From positions 1-64,000 of the forward strand of contig CAUJGJ010000394.1 in the NCBI GenBank assembly GCA_963170055.1: a DNA stretch of 64,000 bases. The letters run 5' to 3'. Position numbers and translations under genes: made by a program. A model generated the notes under the pieces. It saw only the letters and a list, made by a program, of their open reading frames with translations. It searched no databases and had not been told where the DNA came from. Positions 1 through 6,719 of this stretch are shown one piece after another (the stretch's first letter is position 1; each line of letters begins with the position of its first letter). The stretch comes from Halisarca cf. caerulea. Lineage: Eukaryota > Porifera > Demospongiae > Chondrillida > Halisarcidae.

Positions 1-399
1 GTCATATCTAAGAATGAGAATACCTGGTCTTCGTAATTTTGTCAATGTACGTAGTAAATAATAATTTGTAATAATTGCCTACTGAAGACGTAAAATGGCT
101 GTAATTGCTGTACACTTCCTAGGGTCATGTCCCTTTGTTTCTTTACTGTACCATGTCATATATTTCAGTATCTTTAGGAATCACTTATTTCTTCATTGGA
201 TTCATCCATTAAGTGTTGTGTGTGCCTTAGCTGGTGGTGTATAGCCTTTTGAAATGCCTGAATAACCTGAAACTTGAATTTCAAATATATATATTCTTGA
301 TGATTGATTTGATTTTTATGATTTTTATAGAACCTGTGGCGGCAGCATGGTGGTGCTCGCTTTGTGGGGTAGCTGTGCAGTTGCAGGAGCTCAACACCA
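1..399. other. AT-rich stretch with no supported gene
   Basis: I see no convincing exon, RNA gene or repeat here. The run TTTTTATAG ending near 330 could be a plus-strand splice acceptor. Read on the minus strand, the same place (CAG then GTTCTAT) could be a donor for an exon lying at about 332-545. Neither reading is backed by a conserved domain, so I leave it unassigned. Confidence 0.5.
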
Positions 400-485
400 G
401 TGGATGGGCATCCGTGGTACTCGATGTGTAGGACGTAATGGTTCCACTACCCTGAAATCCTGCCTGCTCGAGTAGCCTTTCCAAT
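400..485 (+). repeat. Direct duplication, copy 1
   Basis: This segment matches 616-701 at a constant offset of 216 bp, with roughly four in five bases identical. Shared blocks include TGGTACTCG, GTAATGGTTCCAC and CTCGAGTAGCC. On the minus strand both copies can be read as a similar peptide containing GTITSYT. Most base differences change the residue, so the copies do not show coding constraint. It may be a duplicated exon, a decayed repeat pair or part of an unrecognised dispersed element. Confidence 0.7.
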
Positions 486-615
486 AAGCCACTGAACTGA
501 TTGATGTTGTCCATCTCCTCCATGTTGCTGGACCTGTCCTACCAAGACGACCTGAATCTGGTGCATTGTGGTGCTTGGACTAGTCTGAGTAGTGTCAGTG
601 TTCAGGTGTCCGGCA

Positions 616-701
616 GCTGATTGGCGCCCGTGGTACTCGTTGTGTAGGATGTAATGGTTCCACAGCCCTGAAGTCTTGCCCACTCGAGTAGCCAGTCCAC
701 C
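616..701 (+). repeat. Direct duplication, copy 2
   Basis: Partner of 400-485. On the minus strand the equivalent frame reads into a stop soon after the shared GTITSYT stretch, whereas copy 1 stays open for longer. On the minus strand a CTAAC branch-point-like motif followed by TGCCCAG lies near 858-880, so a minus-strand exon around 700-860 is possible. I could not link it to either copy in a consistent frame. Confidence 0.65.
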
Positions 702-1399
702 CTGTCCATCAATTGATCTGTTCAAAGTGGCACCTCCCAGTGATGTCTAGTCCGGATCCCCTTCTGATGATTCCACAGATGCAACTGGTCTGACGGTAGA
801 CTTGTCGCAGCCTGGCTAAATTTTTGGGGCATGATGTACCTCCCCGTCCTCGTCGGATGCCCTGGGCACACAAGTTAGTCGTGTGGCAAAGAGAGGTACA
901 AGAATGACTGCTATTTATAGCTATACTGCGTGTTGACAATTACATAGCTAGCATTTAATTTAACATATTATGACACTATTTGGTTGGTTCTCTAATACTT
1001 TTTTGTGTTTTATATACTCACAAACTCTACTTGTTAGGTTGTGTATATATGCTAGGATATTATGCATTTGATTGATATACTCAGTTGTTAAATTGAAATA
1101 TATTTCACTAGTATACAGACTGAGATTGATTGCAGGGTATTTACAATGGGTAGTTCCCATGTACAGTAGTTGGTTCACTTGCTCAGTAGCTGGTTGGTGC
1201 ACCACACCCAAAACAATGCTAGGACCCCACATGGGTCCAATGCAGCAATGCGTGACAAACTCTGCAAGATAACTTGTATTTTTGTTAAGTACGTCCATTA
1301 CAGGCTTACTGCATATTCTCTAAATCGATTAGTCACACCTAGTTTCACAAAAATTTCCTTTGACAAGAAGTATAGAATTTATGTAGAATTGTTTTCCAG
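702..1399. other. AT-rich stretch with no supported gene
   Basis: Open frames on both strands here are short and rich in Ile, Asn, Tyr and Cys, as in chance frames in AT-rich DNA, and none shows a domain. The only structured signals are the possible minus-strand acceptor near 858 and a pyrimidine-rich run ending TTTTCCAG at 1399. The latter could be the acceptor for the exon candidate that follows. Confidence 0.5.
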
Positions 1400-1416
1400 A
1401 ACATATACCTTTGAGA

Positions 1417-1566
1417 ATGGCTGATGAAACTTTGGAGTCAATTAAGGAACGAATACTTAGGCTATTACAAACATATACGTACGTACATGATTATAATAAT
1501 CTCAAGTGTAGTGAAAGGAACATTAAAGTGCAGCTCTCTGGGTACATGATAGTTTGCAAGTTTTGA
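1417..1566 (+). CDS. Possible small plus-strand coding exon (unrecognised)
   Basis: An ATG at 1417 opens a frame whose first 20 residues look like a genuine soluble N-terminus: MADETLESIKERILRLLQTY, a likely amphipathic helix. A splice-acceptor-like TTTTCCAG ends 17 bases before the ATG. Possible donors GTACGT (1479) and GTACAT (1483) follow the helix. Without splicing the frame runs to TGA at 1564-1566 (49 residues), but the part after residue 20 looks less protein-like, so the real exon may end at 1478 or 1482. I found no downstream exon that joins it convincingly. It would be convergent with the zinc-finger gene at 1965-2447. I do not recognise the protein. A chance frame is the main alternative. 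Confidence 0.3.
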   Translation: MADETLESIKERILRLLQTYTYVHDYNNLKCSERNIKVQLSGYMIVCKF

Positions 1567-1775
1567 GGGGTAGCTCATCACATTGTTATGCCTAGCTGCC
1601 ATTTTGTCAGTCACACTCAACAGTATGCCTACCCCAACAGAACAAAAACAGCAAATAATTATCTATTGGTAAATTATTATAATTGTCAAGTTACAAGAGT
1701 AAAATGAAACGTTTTAGCTAAAATATGCATCATTATGACCGTGTAGTTAATTCTGTGCGTGTAGTGATCTCCTAG
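1567..1775. other. No supported gene
   Basis: AT-rich intergenic sequence between two convergent candidates. I saw no AATAAA polyadenylation signal on the minus strand that would clearly end the zinc-finger transcript here. Confidence 0.45.
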
Positions 1776-1964
1776 CTATAAGTCTGGGGTGTGTATCTGT
1801 ATGTTGTTCTGATGTTCTTCTGTGCTAGTGGTGGTGCTTGCTGTGTGTGCAGTGGGTAGTGGTGCATGTGTGTCTGGTTGTGCAGCATGGTGTGGGTACT
1901 GTAGAATATGTAGTGTGTACTAATGTATTGCGTGTGGAGTGTAAAATGGTGTAGGGTATGGAGC
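1776..1964 (-). other. In-frame continuation beyond the zinc-finger gene's stop
   Basis: The reading frame of the last zinc-finger exon continues after its TAA (1967-1965) for 14 sense codons. It then meets TAG at 1922-1920, then stays open for another 47 codons to TAG at 1778-1776. The continuation has the same Pro/His/Thr/Gln-rich character as the annotated tail. It may be 3' UTR in a CA-rich strand where stops are rare, or the decayed end of a once longer protein. Both internal stops differ from a Gln codon by one C-to-T change. Confidence 0.4.
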
Positions 1965-2447
1965 TTATTGTGGCATAGGTGGAGAGTGTGTCATGAATGG
2001 TAGTGGCTGTGCATGGTGTGGAAGTGCTGATGACTGAGGGATTGTGGCTGGCGTCTGGGGTGATGTGCTGGGGATCGCAGGAGTTGTGGCTGTCTTGTTG
2101 CTAGACACTGAGTGACTATCCTCCTGCCCTTGTGCACTTTCCACCTACAAGGGTAGTATTCAGTTGTACATATAGGCTTTACCATACACAAGCTTACTAT
2201 GTGCTTTAGCTCCTTTCTGTTGAGGTGCGGAAAGTTACATCTGTGCTTCTTCTTACACCCATTTGTGATGTTAAAGAATTTACACAATTTAGTGTTAGTA
2301 GACTTTTCTATCAGAAAGGGCCAAACATCATATATGTACATACATAATACCAGAACATTTGAAATGCGAGGTGTACTTACTGTGCTGTTTAGGCTTGCTA
2401 GCTTTGTCAAAATAATTATTGACAAACTGAAAACCCTTGTCAGACAT
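1965..2447 (-). CDS. CCCH-type zinc-finger protein, three exons
   Basis: Spliced gene: exon 1 2447-2381, exon 2 2307-2198, exon 3 2144-1965 (stop TAA at 1967-1965), 118 residues. Intron 1 (2380-2308, GTAAGT to ATAG, phase 1) and intron 2 (2197-2145, GTAAGC to GTAG, phase 0) keep one frame, and neither length is a multiple of three. Exon 2 encodes a single C-x8-C-x5-C-x3-H finger: Cys31, Cys40, Cys46, His50, in the setting LCKFFNITNGCKKKHRCNFP. Fingers of this spacing bind RNA in the TTP/TIS11, U2AF35 and related families, so RNA binding is the likely role. The N-terminal 30 residues are charged. Residues 60-118 are a disordered tail rich in Pro, Ser, Thr, Gln and His. The start is the first ATG giving a protein-like exon 1; an upstream non-coding exon cannot be excluded. 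The particular family is not recognisable and the protein is short, so it could be a fragment or recent duplicate. Confidence 0.72.
2145..2197 (-). other. Intron 2 of the zinc-finger gene
   Basis: 53 bp, GTAAGC at the 5' end and CCCTTGTAG at the 3' end on the minus strand. It falls between codons (phase 0), directly after the zinc-finger exon. Retention would shift the frame. Confidence 0.7.
2308..2380 (-). other. Intron 1 of the zinc-finger gene
   Basis: 73 bp, GTAAGTAC at the 5' end and CCCTTTCTGATAG at the 3' end on the minus strand. It splits a Lys codon (phase 1). The exact phase match between exon 1 and exon 2 is the main support for the gene model. Confidence 0.7.
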
Positions 2448-2991
2448 CCTTAGACTACAATACTCTGAATGCTATGGCCACTTAGCTGTCCAGCTTTAAA
2501 TATGTGCATGGATTGCATGGCTGGGGGTTCAGTGGAGGTATGATTTTGATGAACTGTTTACCATCTGTTTAGGCTAGGCAATGCTATTAGAGCTTGGGAC
2601 TGTAAGGTGCTTATGAGAAATTATTTGTGCAGGAACTCTGCAACTGCCATGTTACTTTGATAAGGGGCAAGGAGAAACGGCGGAAACAACAGAAATGGCA
2701 AAATGGCTGAAACATGCAGTGGAAATGCTCTCAGTAAGCATTTGCCATATATTGTTTGACCCCACCCACATGCCCACATGTATCTACATACTACACAGTC
2801 CCACCTAGTGATTGTCACTGTAAATAGTTTAGGTGAAAGTGATGTATACACAATTGGCCAAAAGAAGACATTGTACTGTAGTGAAACGTATTGTAGGGTA
2901 TATACATATATAACATAAACATTTTACAGTTAATTGTATTTAATGCAAACATATGCAAAATTTGAGCCATGTGTACACTTGCACACCCAAC
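2448..2991. other. Upstream region of the zinc-finger gene, no gene seen
   Basis: No convincing exon, RNA gene or repeat. It contains the presumed 5' UTR and promoter of the minus-strand gene, but I saw no clear TATA box or other named element at a supporting distance. A plus-strand pair of splice-like sites near 2537-2572 would define only a 36-bp intron, and I do not accept it. Confidence 0.45.
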
Positions 2992-3029
2992 CACACAACA
3001 CACACAACACACACAACACACGCACAGAT

Positions 3030-3084
<55 letters not shown>
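2992..3084 (+). repeat. CA-rich microsatellite
   Basis: Three exact copies of the 9-mer CACACAACA (2992-3018), then a short GCACAGATG spacer, then 27 uninterrupted CA dinucleotides (3031-3084). It sits exactly at the boundary between single-copy DNA and the 63-bp minisatellite. The long uninterrupted run suggests a young, length-variable locus. Confidence 0.97.
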
Positions 3085-3086
<2 letters not shown>

Positions 3087-4814
3087 GCTTCCTGCATCAA
3101 ATAACACTTCCTGTGAAAAAAATTTTCAAGTTCTGATGTGGCCACATGGCTTCCCGCATCAAGGTGAATACTTGCTGTGGAAAAGATTTCAATTTGTGAT
3201 TTGACCATAAGGCTACCCGCATCAAAGGAACAACTTCCTGTGATAAAAATTTCAATTTCGGACATGGAAAATAGCTTCCTGCATAAAGAAAAACTTCCTG
3301 TCAAAAAATTTCAATTTCCCACTTGAGAACATGGCTTCCCGCATCAAAGGGAATACTTCCTGTGATAAAAATTTCACTATCCCACGCCACCACATGGATT
3401 CCCGCTTCGAAGGGAACCCTTCCTTTGGTGAACATTTCAATTTCCCATGCCTCCACATGGTTTCCCGCATCAAAGGGAACACTTCCTGTGGTGAACATTT
3501 CAATTTCCCACTCCTCCACATGGTTTCCCGCATGAAAGGGAAATCTTCCTTGTGAAAGTTTCAATTTCCCACGCCTCTATGTAGCTTCCCACATCAAAGT
3601 ATACACTTCCTGTAGTGAACATTTCAATTTTAAACAACTCTAGATGAATTCCAGCATCAAAGGGAACACTTCCTGTATTGAAATTGAAATTTTACATGCC
3701 ACCACATGGCTTCCCGCATTAAAGAGAAGACTTCCTGAGGTGAAATTTTAAATTTCCCACGCCTCCACATGGCTTCCTGCATCAAAGGGAACACTTCCTG
3801 AGGTGACAATTTACATTTCCCACGCCACCACATGGCTTCCTGCATAAAAAAGAACACATCCTGAGGTGAAAATTTACATTTCCCACGCCACCACATGGCT
3901 TCCCACATCAAAGGGAACACATCCTGAGGTGAAAATTTACATTTCCCACACCACTACATGGCTTCCTGCATCAAAGGGAACACATTGTGAGGTGAAAATT
4001 TACATTTACCACGCCACCACATGGCTTCCCGCATAAAAAAAACATCTTCAGGTGAAAATTTACATTTCCCACGCAACCACATGGCTTCCCACATCAAAGG
4101 GAACACATCCTGAGGTGAAAATTTACATTTCCCACGCCACTACATGGCTTCCCGCATCAAAGGGAACACATTGTGAGGTGAAAATTTACATTTCCCACGC
4201 CACCACATGGCTTCCCGCATAAAAAAGAACACATCTTGAGGTGAAAATTTACATTTCCCACGCCACCACATGGCTTCCCACATCAAAGGGAACACATCCT
4301 GAGGTGAAAATTTACAATTCCCACTTCACCACAAGGCTACCCACATCAAAAAAAACACTTCCTGAGGTCATAATATTCATTTCCCACGCAACCACGACTT
4401 CCCACATCAAAGAGAACGCACACTGAGGTAAAAATTCACATTTCCTACGCTACCACATGGCTTCCTGCATCAAAGGGAACACATTGTGAGGTGAAAAATT
4501 TCATTTCCCACGCCACCACATGGCTTCCCACATCAAAGGGAACACATAGTGAGATGTAAATTTACATATACCACGCAACCATATGGCTTCCCGCATCAAA
4601 GGGAACACTTCCTGAGGTGGAAATTTTCACGTCCCACTTCATCACAAGGCTACCCACATAAAAAAAACACTTCCTGAGGTGAAAACTTACATTTCCCACT
4701 TCACCACATGGCTTCCCATATCAAAGAGAACACATCCTGAGGTGAAAATTTACATTTCCCACACGACCACAAGGCTTCCCACATCAAAGGGAACACTTCC
4801 AGAAGGTGAAAATT
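3084..4814 (+). repeat. 63-bp minisatellite, about 27 units
   Basis: Tandem units of 63 bp, for example starts of the CACGCCACC motif at 3821, 3884, 3947 (as CACACC) and 4010, each 63 bp apart. Constant parts are CACATGGCTTCC, GCATCAAAGGGAACAC, CCTGAGGTGAAAATTT and CATTTCCCAC. Units before about 3650 are more diverged and carry CAATTTCCCAC instead of ACATTTCCCAC. Because 63 is 21 codons, frames on either strand repeat a 21-residue pattern; indels break these frames every few units. The last unit ends at 4814 and abuts the 104-bp satellite with no spacer. Confidence 0.95.
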
Positions 4815-5436
4815 GGGAATGTGCGTGGTGCTAGTGCCAAATATTGGTCTTAGAACCACCATATCCAACACTACACAAATACACCCACAGCACTTCAGAA
4901 ACTTCCTGTGTCCACTGGGAATGTGCGTGGTGGTAGTGCCAAATATTGGTCTTAACACCAACATATTTAACACTACACACATACGCCCAAACACTTCAGA
5001 AACTTCATGTTATTCTACTGGGAATGTACGTGGTGCTAGTGCCAAATAATTGTAGTAGCACCAGCATATCCAACACTACACAAATGCGCTCACAGAACTT
5101 CAGAAACTTCATGTGTATCCACTGACAATATGTGTGGTGCTAGTGCCAAATATTTGATCTTAGAACCACCATATCCAACACTACACAAATACGACCACAG
5201 CACTTCAGAAACTTCATGTGTGTCCACTGGGAATGTGCGTGGTGCTAGTGCAAAATATTGGTCTTAACACCAGCATATTTAACACTGCACACATACGCCC
5301 ACAACACTTCAGAAACTTCATGTTATTCCACTGGGAATGTGCGTGGTGCTAGTGCCAAATATTTGTATTAGCACCAGCATATCCAATACTACACAAATAC
5401 GCCCACAGCACTTGAGTAACTTAATGCGTGTCCACT
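4815..5436 (-). repeat. 104-bp satellite, inverted edge, two A-B-C trimers
   Basis: Six monomers in the reverse orientation relative to the main array. Unit starts, at the GGGAATG phase, are 4815, 4917, 5020, 5124, 5229 and 5333. They fall into three types repeated in order. A has GGTCTTAGAACCACC or close to it, B has CTTAACACCA and CATATTTAACAC, and C has GTAGTAGCACC or GTATTAGCACC. This makes a higher-order unit of about 310 bp. Monomers here are the most diverged of the family, as expected at an array edge. The sixth unit is interrupted by the transposon that follows. Confidence 0.92.
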
Positions 5437-5454
5437 CGCAGGTATGTTATGTCC
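5437..5454 (+). repeat. Left terminal inverted repeat of the transposon
   Basis: 18 bp, matching the reverse complement of 6177-6194 at 17 positions. The CT at 5435-5436 is the left target duplication. Confidence 0.88.
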
Positions 5455-5753
5455 CAATCCAGCCAAAAGCGCGACGTTATCTGGCTTCACGCAATGAATT
5501 TCGTTATAGTGGACAACGCGTGGGTTTGTCACACGCTTATAGTTTGTTTTAGTGATGATATCATTTGCAAGCGGGACATATACGTCAGTATACAAGAAAG
5601 ATGTTCATGGAACATGTGACAACACGTGACTCAGCCTGGAAATACAGTTCTGTTCGACAAGAAAACTTTATCGAAAAAGGCGGTGGTAGAAATCTCGGCT
5701 TTTAGCTTTGAAACTTTGATATATTGTTACTAAAGGACCAAACCCTCAGAATC

Positions 5754-5881
5754 GAATCTTGGGGTAATGTACGTTGCTCCGTTCAGTTTATGTCCAACAT
5801 CTTATAGCTGGGAACCTTGTTTTTGGGAAAAAAAACCCTGGACATAACAGCCATGGAGTGGAGGATCATCCCCCAAGATTC
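5754..5881. repeat. Internal palindrome of the transposon
   Basis: Arms of about 43 bp (5754-5796 and 5839-5881) around a 42-bp spacer. The outer 11 bp (GAATCTTGGGG and CCCCAAGATTC) and inner 9 bp (TTATGTCCA and TGGACATAA) are perfect; the middles are diverged. The inner motif repeats the TTATGTCC core of the terminal repeats, as if a smaller related element, or duplicated tips, lay inside. Confidence 0.75.
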
Positions 5882-6161
5882 AATTTAGTAAGTTTTCAAT
5901 CTGTGCTTTCTTTTGAACCTACCTTTGTGTCCAAAAGCAGAGATCCTAACCACCGCCTTTTTGCATTTTGAAATATTTGCGTATGGTGTAAGAAAACTCA
6001 TTACGAACGAATTGCAGAGGTTAGAACTAGCTTTTGTTGCTTTCGAAGCCAAGTATATATGTGTCAGATGCCATTGTGGCTATTTTCAGAAAGTCTGCTT
6101 ACATTTGAACGAAGATCGAAGCGAAAAATTATAGTACCTCATAGTCGTCCGCCATTTTGTT

Positions 6162-6184
6162 TTATGTCCAGAAATCGGACATAA
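6162..6184. repeat. Subterminal hairpin at the right tip of the transposon
   Basis: TTATGTCC, a 7-base loop, then GGACATAA. The right terminal repeat forms the second arm. The left end lacks an equivalent, so the element is asymmetric. Confidence 0.75.
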
Positions 6185-6194
6185 CATACCTACG
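6177..6194 (-). repeat. Right terminal inverted repeat of the transposon
   Basis: Reverse complement of 5437-5454 with one mismatch at the third base from the end. It is followed by CT (6195-6196), the second copy of the target duplication. Confidence 0.88.
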
Positions 6195-6705
6195 CTGGGA
6201 ATGTGCATGGTGTTAGTACCAAATGTTGATCTTCGAAACACCATTTCCAACACTACACAAATGCGCTCACAAGAACTTCACAAACTTCATGTGTATCCAC
6301 ACACAATGTGCAAGGTGCTACTGCCAAATATTGGCGTTAGACCCACCATATCCAACACTACAAAAAATACGCCCAAACATCTTCAGAAACTTCATGCGTA
6401 TCCACCGAACACGAGGGTGGTGCTAGTGCCAAATATTGGTCTTAGAACCACCATATCCGACAATACACAAATACGACCACAGCACAACAGAAACTTCATG
6501 TATATCCACTGGGAATATGCGTGGTGCTAGTGCTAAATATTGGTCTCAACACCAGTGTACTAAAAACTACACAAATACGCCCACAACACTTCAGAAACTT
6601 CATGTTATTCCACTGGGAATGTGCGTGGTGCTAGTGAAAAATATTTGTATTAGCACCAGCATATCCAATACTACACAAATACGCCCACAGACCTTGAGTA
6701 ACTTA
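6195..6705 (-). repeat. 104-bp satellite, inverted edge, right of the transposon
   Basis: About five monomers in reverse orientation starting at GGGAATG (6197). The last three again follow the A-B-C order (near 6410, 6515 and 6618). The final C-type unit shares CTTGAGTAACTTA with the C-type unit interrupted at 5333-5436, which confirms that the blocks on both sides of the transposon are parts of one array. Confidence 0.9.
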
Positions 6706-6719
6706 AGTGCTGTGGGCGT
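6681..6719. repeat. Hairpin at the orientation switch of the satellite
   Basis: Perfect 10-bp arms ACGCCCACAG (6681-6690) and CTGTGGGCGT (6710-6719) around a 19-base centre. Outside them the two arms go on pairing as whole satellite monomers, reverse on the left and forward on the right. The right arm has a few extra bases (about 6720-6728) relative to the left. Beyond this point every monomer runs forward. Confidence 0.9.

Larger units (their letters stand above)
5437..6194. mobile_element. Non-autonomous DNA transposon (MITE-like) inserted in the satellite
   Basis: A 758-bp insertion that splits one satellite monomer exactly. Its ends are 18-bp inverted repeats with one mismatch: CGCAGGTATGTTATGTCC at the left and GGACATAACATACCTACG at the right. 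The inner 15 bp are perfect. The monomer sequence CCACTGGG becomes CCACT, element, CTGGG, giving a 2-bp target duplication, CT. Removing the element and one CT restores a 104-bp monomer. No transposase-like frame is present; the longest open frames are under 80 codons and show no domain. It also carries an internal palindrome (5754-5881) and a hairpin at the right tip. A 2-bp duplication is known in several cut-and-paste groups, but the ends do not identify a superfamily. If the trailing 3 bp are filler, the repeats would be 15 bp without a duplication. Confidence 0.85.

Noticed and set aside
960..1298. Minus-strand frame of 112 codons
   Set aside because: It is rich in Ile, Asn, Tyr and Cys, as in a chance frame in AT-rich DNA, with no domain or splice support.
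1776..1967. Reassigned genetic code with TAA and TAG read as Gln
   Set aside because: It would join the frame beyond the zinc-finger stop. However, all Gln codons inside the supported exons are CAA or CAG, and one CA-rich stretch is too little evidence.
2537..2572. Plus-strand intron between GAG/GTATGA and CTGTTTAG/GC
   Set aside because: Only 36 bp long, with a stop a few codons later and no protein-like flanks.
3252..3920. Repeat-protein frames with a 21-residue pattern in the minisatellite
   Set aside because: They follow from the 63-bp period. Indels and stops break them every few units on both strands.
5437..6194. Transposase remnant in the transposon
   Set aside because: The longest frames are under 80 codons, unconnected and without motifs. 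The element is best read as non-autonomous.
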